Source of the DNA: JBEEFP01 sp041166085
GTDB lineage: Bacteria; Actinomycetota; Acidimicrobiia; Acidimicrobiales; JAFATL01
DNA: 64,000 nucleotides
Direction: 5' to 3'
Assembly: GCA_041166085.1 (NCBI GenBank)
Contig: JBEEFP010000038.1
Location: 1-64,000 of the forward strand
A program made the translations under genes and the position numbers. Under the pieces are notes generated by a model. That model made no database searches, was not told the DNA's origin, and worked only from the letters and a program-made list of their open reading frames with translations. This document shows, piece after piece, positions 41,579-49,918 of this stretch (positions are counted from its first letter, which is position 1; every line of letters starts with the position of its first letter).

Positions 41579-42154
41579 CTACGACGCAGGGGGCTCAGCG
41601 TTACGTAACGCAGGGGGAATTTTTTTGGCCACGAAGCGTGACCGGCAGACCTGATGCATGCCGACGGCGGCGCCCAGGACGATCAAGACATCTCCTGCAG
41701 AGAACACATTGCTGACGGGCCACGACTTCGGCAGTGCGAAGCGGTCGCCGAAGACCAGCAACTTCGGGTCGTCCACCTGCCGCGAGTTCTGGAACTCGCC
41801 CGCGTGACGGGCCATCCCCGCGCTGCGCAGCGCGGCGGGCGTGGCCGGCATGACCCCGTGGTTCGCGGCGATGGCGGCGAAGTTGAGCAGCGCGCCCACA
41901 GCGATCAGCCAGACCCCGGGCACCCGCAGGTTGGCGGCGAGGAAGAGGAACACGAGCAGGTACGAGCCGATGTGCACCGCCTGCTTCACGCCCTCGTTGC
42001 CCGCGGGGACGATCGAGATGATCACGATCTGCACTAGCAACGCGGCCAGCAGCACCGGCGTGCCGCGGAACTCGAGCTTCGACAGCTTGCGCAGGTCGCC
42101 GCCCGCCACCAGCACCGAGAGCGCGGCCAGGGCGAACCCCACCAGCATCAGCAC
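41579..42154 (-). CDS. DUF5317 integral membrane protein
   Basis: A 191-residue membrane protein starting MLMLVGFALAALSVLVAGGD with about five helices, a loop carrying LLNFAAIAANHGVMPATPAA followed by a soluble stretch (RHAGEFQNSRQVDDPKLLVF) and a final helix (VSNVFSAGDVLIVLGAAVGM). The pattern 'NHG-MP ... VFGDRFALP' matches the DUF5317 family, of unknown function. It begins three bases after the GGDEF-EAL stop. A run of seven A near the end (41626-41620) is unusual in this genome. Its partner genes suggest a link to c-di-GMP or envelope signalling. Confidence 0.8.
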   Translation of the reverse strand: MLMLVGFALAALSVLVAGGDLRKLSKLEFRGTPVLLAALLVQIVIISIVPAGNEGVKQAVHIGSYLLVFLFLAANLRVPGVWLIAVGALLNFAAIAANHGVMPATPAALRSAGMARHAGEFQNSRQVDDPKLLVFGDRFALPKSWPVSNVFSAGDVLIVLGAAVGMHQVCRSRFVAKKIPPALRNAEPPAS

Positions 42155-42156
42155 GG

Positions 42157-44208
42157 CTAGGAGCCTAGAGCGCGCTCCACCGTGAACGGGATGGGCCGCG
42201 GCGCCCAGCCGCGACGCAGCTCGGCGATGCAGCCCTCGAGCTCGTCGGCAGGAAGCGGGCGACTGAGCAGATAGCCCTGCATGTAGTCGCAGCCGAGCCG
42301 GTCGAGGGCCAGCTCGATGTCCGGCGTCTCGACGCCCTCGGCCACCACCTCGAGCCCGAGGTTCTTGGCCATCTCCACCGTCGAGCGGACGATGACCGCG
42401 TCGTTCTCGCTCGTCGTCATGGCCGCGACGAAGGACCGGTCGATCTTGATCTCGGCGATGGGGAGCTGGCGCAGGTAGGCGAGCGAGGAGTACCCCGTGC
42501 CGAAGTCGTCGATCGACAGGCGCACGCCCATGTCCGCCAGCGGCTGCAGCACACGCATGGCCCGCACCGGGTCGGCCATGATCGTGCTCTCGGTGATCTC
42601 GAGCTCGAGGTAGGAAGCGGGAAGGTCGGCCGCCAGCAGCATCGCCGCCACCCGGTTGGGCAGGTCGAGGTCCATGAGGCTGCGCACCGACAGGTTCACC
42701 GCCACGCGCAGGTTGATGCCGCGGGCCCGCCAGTCGGCGGCCCGGCCGATGGCGTCGGTGAGCACGTACTCGGTCAGCGGGGCGATGAGCCCGGAGCGCT
42801 CGGCCAGCGGGATGAAGTCGTTCGGCGGCACGAGCCCGAGGTCGGGATGGATCCAGCGCACGAGCGCTTCGACGTCGTTGATCTCACGCGACCGCAGGTC
42901 GGCCTTGGGCTGGTAGTGCAGGACGAGGTCGTGGTTGTCGATGGCGGCCCGCAGGTCCGAGAGGAGCGTGAGTCGGCGCCTGCTGTTCGGGTCGCGATCG
43001 GGCGTGTACAGCCGGCTGCCGCTATGCGTCTCCTTGGCCATGTACATGGCCACGTCGGCCCGCTGCAGCAGGACGTCCACGTCGGTGCCGTGCTCAGGGG
43101 ACAGCGCGATGCCGATGCTTCCCTCGACGTGCAGCAGCAGGTCCTCGACCGAGAACGGGGCGGACAGGGCGGCATGGGCCCGGCCCGCGATCTCGAGGAT
43201 CGCTTCGGGCGAGTCCATGTCGTGGACGAAGATGGCGAACTCGTCGCCGCCGAAGCGGGCGACGGCGTCGTGGTCACGGACCGCCTCCCGCAGACGCGGA
43301 CCGACCTCCTTGAGCAGGAGGTCGCCGATGTGATGCCCGAGGGTGTCGTTGATCTCCTTGAAGCGGTCGAGGTCGATGAGCATCACCGCCGACAACGACC
43401 CTTCGCCCAGCGGGCGGCCGCTGATGGCGTCAGTCGCCTGCTCGCGGAACAGGGTGCGATTGGGCAGACCGGTGAGGGCGTCGTGCAGCGCCTGGTGCTC
43501 CTTCTCCAGCGACGCCCGCGCACTCATGTACACGGCCGCGACCGGCAGCAGCAGGAACGGGATGAGGCCGAGGTTCTGGATGGCCACCACCACGACCACC
43601 GGCGCCATGCCGAGGAGGAGGACGTCGACGACGACCTGCGACGCCAACTCCTCACGCACGCCGCGGAGCAAGGGGCGGCGCTGCGCCAGGGAGACGACCA
43701 TCCCGACGAGCGAGCTGTTGACGATGAAGAAGGTGGCGCAGGCCACGAGCAGCGGCACCACGTCCTCGGGTCGGACACGCCCGCCGTCGAGCAGGACGAA
43801 GGACCCGGACAGCAGGCGGATCGCGGCGGCGGCAGCCGCCACCGACAGGCTGTACTGGCCCAGGTTGTAGAACGCCTTGTACCAGGTCTTGCGACCGTGG
43901 AGATCGGCGATCAGGGTGCCGAGCCCGAGGCAGACGGCAGCGGCGGCGGGGCCGGCCAGCAGGAGGATGGCGTAGGCGAACGCGGTGGAGGTCGTGACGC
44001 TGCCGCCGCCGTTGGCGCGGTGCCACCGGGCCAGCTGGACCGGTCGGAGCTCGCCGAGCACGGTGCACGTGCCGAGCACGAGCACCTGGGGCCAGTGGCG
44101 GCCGGCGAAGGCGGCCGCAGGGCCGAGGGTCATGACGACGAGCGCGACGAGGCCAGTGACGCTGACGAGAGCCACGTAGGCGTGCAGCCGCCGCTCGCCG
44201 CGTCGCAT
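42157..44208 (-). CDS. Membrane GGDEF-EAL c-di-GMP enzyme
   Basis: A 683-residue protein with about seven N-terminal membrane helices (to about residue 230), a diguanylate cyclase domain and a phosphodiesterase domain. RFGGDEF is intact at residues 320-324, and RDHD five residues upstream is a product-inhibition I-site. EAL is intact at 447-449, with DDFGTGYSS, KIDRSFVAAM and VVAEGVETP following. It could therefore both make and break c-di-GMP. The membrane part resembles MASE-type sensors. The ribosome site is GGGGGAG. The DUF5317 gene follows three bases after the stop. Confidence 0.9.
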   Translation of the reverse strand: MRRGERRLHAYVALVSVTGLVALVVMTLGPAAAFAGRHWPQVLVLGTCTVLGELRPVQLARWHRANGGGSVTTSTAFAYAILLLAGPAAAAVCLGLGTLIADLHGRKTWYKAFYNLGQYSLSVAAAAAAIRLLSGSFVLLDGGRVRPEDVVPLLVACATFFIVNSSLVGMVVSLAQRRPLLRGVREELASQVVVDVLLLGMAPVVVVVAIQNLGLIPFLLLPVAAVYMSARASLEKEHQALHDALTGLPNRTLFREQATDAISGRPLGEGSLSAVMLIDLDRFKEINDTLGHHIGDLLLKEVGPRLREAVRDHDAVARFGGDEFAIFVHDMDSPEAILEIAGRAHAALSAPFSVEDLLLHVEGSIGIALSPEHGTDVDVLLQRADVAMYMAKETHSGSRLYTPDRDPNSRRRLTLLSDLRAAIDNHDLVLHYQPKADLRSREINDVEALVRWIHPDLGLVPPNDFIPLAERSGLIAPLTEYVLTDAIGRAADWRARGINLRVAVNLSVRSLMDLDLPNRVAAMLLAADLPASYLELEITESTIMADPVRAMRVLQPLADMGVRLSIDDFGTGYSSLAYLRQLPIAEIKIDRSFVAAMTTSENDAVIVRSTVEMAKNLGLEVVAEGVETPDIELALDRLGCDYMQGYLLSRPLPADELEGCIAELRRGWAPRPIPFTVERALGS

Positions 44209-44321
44209 CAGCTCCCCCCGCCCCTTGTGATCCCTCCAGCTGTCACAGACACCCCGCTACGACCGGCCGACACGTCAACATCGGCATCGGTGGGGGTCTG
44301 CTTGAGCGAACAGGTGCCTCG

Positions 44322-44699
44322 TCAATCCAGATAGTGGTTGATCCCCTCGGCGCAGTTGCGGGACACGAGGACGACCAGGTCCTCGGTCGCCGACGGGTTC
44401 TCCTCCACGTGGGGCTCGAGGGCAGGGATGTACACCACGTCGCCGGGTCCCGCCTCGAAGGCGTGCTCGGCCCCGGTCGGACCCCACGTGAAACGGGCCG
44501 AGCCGGCGATCACGTAGATCGACGTCTCACACGGTCCGTGGTGGTGGAGCCGCGTGCGTCCACCCGGAGCCGTGGTCACCACGGAGGTGTAGATGCCCTC
44601 GCTGCCGACCGTCGCCGCGCTCACCGCGATGGCGCGTTGCATGGCGTCGACCTGGCCGTCCTCGCGGTGCCAGGCCTCAGGCGGACGATGGGTGGCCAC
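44322..44699 (-). CDS. Cupin-domain protein
   Basis: A 125-residue single-cupin protein. Motif 1 is TRLHHHGPCETSIYVIAG near residue 55 with three consecutive histidines and a Glu as metal ligands; motif 2 is GDVVYIPALEPHVEENPS near 90 with the final His. It ends VSRNCAEGINHYLD. GTG at 44699 is preceded by AAGGA; the frame stays open further upstream but without homology. Cupins of this size are isomerases, dioxygenases or binding proteins; no substrate can be named. It is divergent from the mce operon. Confidence 0.8.
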   Translation of the reverse strand: MATHRPPEAWHREDGQVDAMQRAIAVSAATVGSEGIYTSVVTTAPGGRTRLHHHGPCETSIYVIAGSARFTWGPTGAEHAFEAGPGDVVYIPALEPHVEENPSATEDLVVLVSRNCAEGINHYLD

Positions 44700-44832
44700 T
44701 GGGTCATCCTTGCCTGTTTCGCCCACCGGGCGCGGGGGAAGGTACGGCCCCACACCACGCAGGGTGCGGGCGGCGGCCATGCCGGCGTGGGCTGGGGAAG
44801 CTTCATCGGCCGCGTCATCGGGGAGGATTGTC

Positions 44833-45621
44833 TTGGCCGCGTCCGCGCTCAGGGCCAAGGGCGAATCGTTCCTTGACGAGACGGGGCGTCTCTACGCCCT
44901 CTTGGTGGACGTGGTCGTTCGCATCCCGCGCCGGCCCTTCGACGTCGGCGAGATCCTGCGCCAGACGTGGTTCATCGCGTCGGTGTCGCTGTTCCCGGCT
45001 CTGCTCCTGACGGTGTCCTTCGGCCTCGTCATCGGCCTCGAGGTGCACAACATCACGCGGCAGTTCGGTGCCGACTCGGCCCAGGGGGCCGCGCTCGTGC
45101 TCGCCATCGTGCGGGAGATCGGTCCCCTCGGCACCACCTTCATGATGGCGGCCGCGGGCGGCACCGCCATCACCGCCGACCTCGGCAGCCGCACCGTGCG
45201 CGACGAGGTGGCCGCCATGCGCGTCATGGCGGTCGACCCGCTGCACCGGCTCGTCGTCCCTCGCGTGATCGGCGCTGCCATCGCCACCGTGCTGATGACC
45301 GGCATCGTGATCGTGGGCGGCATCGCGGGTGGGTGGTTCTACGCGGTGGTGGTGAAGGGCACCAACTCGGGTGCGTTCTTCCAGGGCTTCACGACCCTGG
45401 CTCAGCTCCCCGACCTCTACCTCGCCCTGGCCAAGGGGTTCGTCTTCGGCATCGTCGCAGCCGTCATCTCGGCGTGGAAGGGGTTGTACGCCAAAGGCGG
45501 TCCCTCAGGCGTCGGCATGGCCGTGAACCGCGGCGTCGTGCTCACGCTGCTCTCCCTCGTGGTGGTGAATCTCGTGATGACCTACGGCTACTTCCTCCTC
45601 GTCCCGGACGCGATTCGGTGA
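44833..45621 (+). CDS. yrbEA: YrbE/MlaE-type permease, first copy of mce operon
   Basis: A 262-residue MlaE-family inner-membrane permease with about five helices. Typical segments are RPFDVGEILRQTWFIASVSL, IVREIGPLGTTFMMAAAGGT and the cytosolic coupling region ADLGSRTVRDEVAAMRVMAV. It pairs with the next gene to form the membrane part of an Mce lipid importer powered by an MceG ATPase, which is not in this window. The start is a TTG six bases after GGGGAGG. It opens an eight-gene chain joined by short overlaps. Confidence 0.85.
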   Translation: MAASALRAKGESFLDETGRLYALLVDVVVRIPRRPFDVGEILRQTWFIASVSLFPALLLTVSFGLVIGLEVHNITRQFGADSAQGAALVLAIVREIGPLGTTFMMAAAGGTAITADLGSRTVRDEVAAMRVMAVDPLHRLVVPRVIGAAIATVLMTGIVIVGGIAGGWFYAVVVKGTNSGAFFQGFTTLAQLPDLYLALAKGFVFGIVAAVISAWKGLYAKGGPSGVGMAVNRGVVLTLLSLVVVNLVMTYGYFLLVPDAIR

Positions 45622-46466
45622 CGACGACCTACGAGAGCGCGGCCGAGACCACCCGCCAGGTGCTCGGACCCGTCCTCGAGCCCTTCCGCATCGCGGGCAG
45701 GGTCACCGGGCTCGCCGCCAAGGCGCTCTGGAACGTGCCGGCCGCACTCAAGTACCGCTCGGTGATCGGCAACCACATCAGCGACATCGCGGTGGGCGCG
45801 GGCGCCTTCATCGTCGGTGCCGGCGCGGTCACGGTCATCGTCATCATGACTGCGGTCATCGGCATCCAGACCAGCCTGGAAGGCACCAAGGGCCTCGAGC
45901 TCATCGGCGCCCAGGACCTCGTCGGCTTCGTGTCCGCCTACGCCAGCATCCGGGAGATCGCACCGCTCATGGCCGGTGTGATCTTCGCTTCGCAGATCGG
46001 GGCCCACTTCACCGCGGAGCTGGGCGCCATGCGCATCTCCGAGGAGATCGACGCCCTCGAGGTCATGGGGCTGCCGTCCCTGCGGTATCTGGTGTCGACG
46101 CGACTGGTGGCGTCGCTCATGGTCGTGCTGCCGCTGTACGTCATCGGGCTGTACGTGCAGCTGCTCGCAACTCGGTTCACGTCCACCGTGTTCTTCCACG
46201 TGGCGCCGGGTGTGTACGACCAGTACTTCTCCCTGTACCTGCAGCGGCCCGACGTGTTGTACAGCGTGTCCAAGGTGCTGGTGTTCATCTCGCTCGTCAC
46301 CTTCATCCACAGCGCCTACGGGTTCTTCGCCAGCGGCGGGCCCGAGGGCGTCGGCCACGCGGTCGGGCGGGCGGTGCGCCTCTCGGTGACGCTCATCTTC
46401 GTCGTGAACTTCGTGATGTCGCTCATCTTCTGGGGCGGCGGGGACACGGTGCGATTCTCCGGATGA
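45618..46466 (+). CDS. yrbEB: YrbE/MlaE-type permease, second copy of mce operon
   Basis: A 282-residue MlaE-family permease: VPAALKYRSVIGNHISDIAV, YASIREIAPLMAGVIFASQI and AELGAMRISEEIDALEVMGL (the EExDAL coupling motif) are diagnostic. The last helix ends in FWGGGDTVRFSG. It overlaps the first yrbE gene as GTGA and the first mce gene as ATGA. Two different YrbE subunits per operon is the standard actinobacterial arrangement. Confidence 0.9.
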   Translation: MTTTYESAAETTRQVLGPVLEPFRIAGRVTGLAAKALWNVPAALKYRSVIGNHISDIAVGAGAFIVGAGAVTVIVIMTAVIGIQTSLEGTKGLELIGAQDLVGFVSAYASIREIAPLMAGVIFASQIGAHFTAELGAMRISEEIDALEVMGLPSLRYLVSTRLVASLMVVLPLYVIGLYVQLLATRFTSTVFFHVAPGVYDQYFSLYLQRPDVLYSVSKVLVFISLVTFIHSAYGFFASGGPEGVGHAVGRAVRLSVTLIFVVNFVMSLIFWGGGDTVRFSG

Positions 46467-47590
46467 CGCGTCAGCAGGCCACCGCCGTGCTGGGCCGGTT
46501 GGTGGTCGTGCTGCTCGTGCTCGGCCTGCTCATCGTCGGCGCCCGGGCGAGCAGCGGGACCCAGCCCATGGTGGTGCACGCCGAGTTCGCACGCGCCGGA
46601 CTCAACGTGCAGCCCGGCTACGAGGTGCGCGTCCGCAACGTCCCCGTGGGCCGCGTGCGGTCGATCGAGATCGACCGTCGCGACTTCTCGGCGCGCTACG
46701 ACCTCGCCCTCGACCCGGGCGCGCGCGTGGCGCGGGACACCTCGGCCCACCTCGTCCCCAAGACCCTCTTCGGTGACAAGTACCTGGCCCTCGACCCGGC
46801 GGCGCCCGGCGCGCCCGCACTGCGATCCGGCGACACCATCACGCGCGCCCACACCGAGCCCGCCACCGAGGTCCAGGACGTCATCGACAAGGCGGTGCCG
46901 CTGCTGAAGGCCGTCCACCCCGAGCAGTTCGGCGCCACCCTGTCCGCCCTGGGCCAGGCCTTCGACGGCACCGGGGACGACCTGCGCCGGATGATGGAGG
47001 GCTGGACGCCCGTCCTCGACGAGGTCTCGAGCCACGAGGGCGACCTCGGGGTGGTGCTCGATCACGTTCCCGGTGTCGCCGGCACCGTCGCCGAGCGCAG
47101 CAACGACCTGGTCACCGCCGCGACGACCCTCGGCGACGTGGCTGACGTGCTCGGCCGCGACGAGCCTGCACTCGGCACCATGCTGCGCGAGAACGCCCAG
47201 CTGGCGGCCTTGGCCGGCGACCTCCTCGCCAACCAGCGGGCCAAGTTGGGGCGCATCGTGCCCGACCTGGTCGACGTGGTGGCCGCCACCACCGCCCAGC
47301 CCGGTCAGATCGCCAAGTTCGCCCGCACCCTGCGCTTCAACATCCGGGGCGTGGCCGAGATCATGAAGACGGGCTGGATCAAGACACGCGTCTCGAGCAC
47401 CGTCATCATCAACGCCGGCACCATCGCCGACGCGCCGCCGCCCTACGGCGAGACCGACGGCTCCAACGGCATCACGCCGGACGTGTACGTGCACGGCCTG
47501 CCCAATCGCAACATCACCATTCCTCCCGATCCGTCTGGCTCGTCGATGGGACTCGGGTTGCTGTTCGCCGGCCTCGGGGGCGGGTCGTGA
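46463..47590 (+). CDS. mceA: Mce-family protein, first of six
   Basis: A 375-residue MCE protein. An N-terminal helix (LGRLVVVLLVLGLLIVGARA) is followed by the MCE/MlaD beta-barrel at about 36-110 (PMVVHAEFARAGLNVQPGYE, VRVRNVPVGRVRSIEID) and a long helical region (AGTVAERSNDLVTAATTLGD) that would build the lipid tunnel with the other subunits. The C-terminal part is low-complexity and proline-rich. Letters A-F are assigned by gene order only. It overlaps the yrbE gene and the next mce gene by four bases each. Confidence 0.9.
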   Translation: MTRQQATAVLGRLVVVLLVLGLLIVGARASSGTQPMVVHAEFARAGLNVQPGYEVRVRNVPVGRVRSIEIDRRDFSARYDLALDPGARVARDTSAHLVPKTLFGDKYLALDPAAPGAPALRSGDTITRAHTEPATEVQDVIDKAVPLLKAVHPEQFGATLSALGQAFDGTGDDLRRMMEGWTPVLDEVSSHEGDLGVVLDHVPGVAGTVAERSNDLVTAATTLGDVADVLGRDEPALGTMLRENAQLAALAGDLLANQRAKLGRIVPDLVDVVAATTAQPGQIAKFARTLRFNIRGVAEIMKTGWIKTRVSSTVIINAGTIADAPPPYGETDGSNGITPDVYVHGLPNRNITIPPDPSGSSMGLGLLFAGLGGGS

Positions 47591-48765
47591 GAGCGACGGT
47601 CATCAAGCTCGGTCTGTTCGCGCTGGCGAGCGTGGCGTGCCTGGGCTGGCTGTTCCTCCGCATCGGCGAGTACGGCGGAGCGGCCGGCGCCTTCCGCGGC
47701 ACCTATCCCGTGCGGGCGTCGTTCACCGACGCCACCGGGTTGGTGAACGGCGACGACGTGCGCCTGGCCGGCGTGCGCATCGGCAAGGTGAGCGGCCTGC
47801 AGGCGGAACGGGGCAAGGCGCTGGTCTCCATGAAGCTCGACGACCGCAACCGCGTCCCGCAAGGGTCGACCTTCGAGTTGCGGTGGAAGAACCTGCTCGG
47901 GCAGCGGTTCATCGAGATCGTGCCGCCTGCGGGCGCCGCGCCCGGCGGCCCCGCCCTCCACCAGCACGCGCAGGTGCCGGTGAGCCACACCGCGGAGGCA
48001 GCCGACCTCTCGACGCTGCTCAACAACACCGAGCCCATCCTGGCCCGGCTCGACACCGCATCACTCAACCGGGTCATGGCCACCTATGCCGCGGCCATGC
48101 AGGGCCGTGAGGCCACCCTCAACGGCTCCATCGACGACGCGGCCGCCCTGGTCGCCACCCTCAGCCAACGGGCCGACGTCATCGGCCAGAGCGTCACCGA
48201 CTTCGCCACTCTGTTGGACGGCATCGCCAGCCACGACGCCCAGGTGCGCCAGCTCCTGGACTCCCTCGGGTCCACGTCCGCCGTGCTCTCGGCCAAGGCC
48301 GATCAGCTCGGGCAGGCCGCCGGCAAGGCGGGCCAGTTCACCAGCACCCTGAGCCGCATCCTCGCCGCCAACGGCACCAACATCGACAAGAGCCTGGACC
48401 TCACCAAGCAGCTCACCGAAGCGGCGGTGCGGAACAAGGTGTCGCTGGAGAAGGCGTTCCAGACGCTGCCCTGGACCACCGCCGCCATGCTGCGCATGAC
48501 GAGCAACGGCGACTGGATCCAGTCCTACACACGCGCGGTGGGGGTCATCGACGCCTACGCGTCCGAGCCGCGCATCGGCCCCGACTACAACAACGTCGGC
48601 CCCGATGATCCGCAGGGGCCGGAGCCGGTGCTGGGTCAGCCGCGGGTGCCGCTGCCGCCCATCCCCCGCACCGATGCGGGCGTGATCGCCATCAACCCCG
48701 AGCCGGGCAGCTCGTCGAGCAGCGGCCTGGACGCGCTGTTCGCCCCGCTCATGGGGAACCCATGA
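47587..48765 (+). CDS. mceB: Mce-family protein, second of six
   Basis: A 392-residue MCE protein with an N-terminal helix (VIKLGLFALASVACLGWLFL), the MCE domain at about 38-115 (YPVRASFTDATGLVNGDDVR, LAGVRIGKVSGLQ, LLGQRFIEIVPP) and a helical region to 310. The tail has a Pro-rich stretch (QPRVPLPPIPRTDAG). Cys18 lies in SVAC, a weak lipobox-like site without the usual Leu. GTG start overlaps the previous stop as GTGA. A 19-base gap separates it from the third mce gene, the only real gap in the run. Confidence 0.9.
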   Translation: MRATVIKLGLFALASVACLGWLFLRIGEYGGAAGAFRGTYPVRASFTDATGLVNGDDVRLAGVRIGKVSGLQAERGKALVSMKLDDRNRVPQGSTFELRWKNLLGQRFIEIVPPAGAAPGGPALHQHAQVPVSHTAEAADLSTLLNNTEPILARLDTASLNRVMATYAAAMQGREATLNGSIDDAAALVATLSQRADVIGQSVTDFATLLDGIASHDAQVRQLLDSLGSTSAVLSAKADQLGQAAGKAGQFTSTLSRILAANGTNIDKSLDLTKQLTEAAVRNKVSLEKAFQTLPWTTAAMLRMTSNGDWIQSYTRAVGVIDAYASEPRIGPDYNNVGPDDPQGPEPVLGQPRVPLPPIPRTDAGVIAINPEPGSSSSSGLDALFAPLMGNP

Positions 48766-48784
48766 CGACTGAGCGGAGCGGCAG

Positions 48785-49918
48785 ATGACGGAGCGCAACC
48801 TGCGCCGCACCGCCATCGGCGGTCTGCTCATCACCTTCGCGGTCATGACCGTGGCCTACCTGATCGGCGGGGCCAAGATCCTGCAGCGGACCTACACCGT
48901 CACCGCGGTGTTCGCCAACGCCAGCGATGTCGGCTCGGGTGATCCCGTACGCGTGGCGGGCATCGAGGTCGGCACGGTGAAGAGCGTGCAGCGGCTGCCC
49001 CACTCCGTCCGCATGCAGCTCGAGCTGCACAAGGGGACGCAGCTGTCGCGCGGCACGCGCGCGTCGGTGCGTCTGCGCACGCTGCTCGGCAAGAAGTACG
49101 TGCAGCTGGCCGATCCGGGCACCGGACCCGCGCTGCCCCACGGCGCGGTGATCCCCCTCAGCCGCACCGACCCCGGCACCGACGTGGACGAGGTCGTGAC
49201 ATCCTTCGACACCTCGCTGCAGCACATCGACGTGCAGTCGATGAACACCCTCCTGCGGTCCTTCGACAAGGTCATGGAGGGCAAGGGCCAGACCGTCAAC
49301 ACCCTGCTCGGCGATCTCGGCACCCTGTCCACCACTATGGGGCAACGCCAGGCCGATCTGGATCGGTTGCTGGCCGCCAGCTCCAAGCTGCTCACGGCCA
49401 TGGACGACCGCAAGGCCGCCCTCGGGTCATCGGTCGACGGCATGAGCGCGGCCCTCGACGCACTGGCGGCACGCCGGGCCGAGCTGACCCAACTCGTCTC
49501 TGGCGTCCGCGACCTCAACACCACGCTGACGCCCCTGCTGGCGCGCAACGAGGGCCGTCTGTCGGGCGTGCTCGACGACGTGCTCGTCACCGCCAAGGTG
49601 CTCGACGAGAAGCGGGACCGCATCAAGCTCGCCCTCGATCAGCTGCCCGACGCCGTGTACCGCCTCTACAAGGTGACCAAGCAGGGCTCGTGGATCCAGG
49701 TCTACAACGTCGGCTACCCGATGTACCCGTACGTCGCCGATCCGCTCGACGTCGGGGACAGCAACGGTCAGGACCCCGGCAAGCAGGGGGGCCTGCCGTC
49801 CATCTGGTTCCGTCCGCCGTTCCAAGCGCCCGGCGCCGATGTGGCCGGCGTGTCCGTCGATACCGGCGACCACCACCAGCCCCCGCCCCAGGGCTATTAC
49901 CAGGGTGGACCGAAGTGA
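48785..49918 (+). CDS. mceC: Mce-family protein, third of six
   Basis: A 377-residue MCE protein: N-terminal helix (LRRTAIGGLLITFAVMTVAY), MCE domain at about 36-115 (YTVTAVFANASDVGSGDPVR, VAGIEVGTVKSVQRL, LLGKKYVQLADPGTG), then coiled helices with a repeated-register region (STTMGQRQADLDRLLAASSK). The C-terminus is rich in Pro/Gln (HHQPPPQGYYQGGPK). The ATG follows GAGCGGAGCGGCAG. It overlaps the next gene by GTGA. Confidence 0.9.
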   Translation: MTERNLRRTAIGGLLITFAVMTVAYLIGGAKILQRTYTVTAVFANASDVGSGDPVRVAGIEVGTVKSVQRLPHSVRMQLELHKGTQLSRGTRASVRLRTLLGKKYVQLADPGTGPALPHGAVIPLSRTDPGTDVDEVVTSFDTSLQHIDVQSMNTLLRSFDKVMEGKGQTVNTLLGDLGTLSTTMGQRQADLDRLLAASSKLLTAMDDRKAALGSSVDGMSAALDALAARRAELTQLVSGVRDLNTTLTPLLARNEGRLSGVLDDVLVTAKVLDEKRDRIKLALDQLPDAVYRLYKVTKQGSWIQVYNVGYPMYPYVADPLDVGDSNGQDPGKQGGLPSIWFRPPFQAPGADVAGVSVDTGDHHQPPPQGYYQGGPK

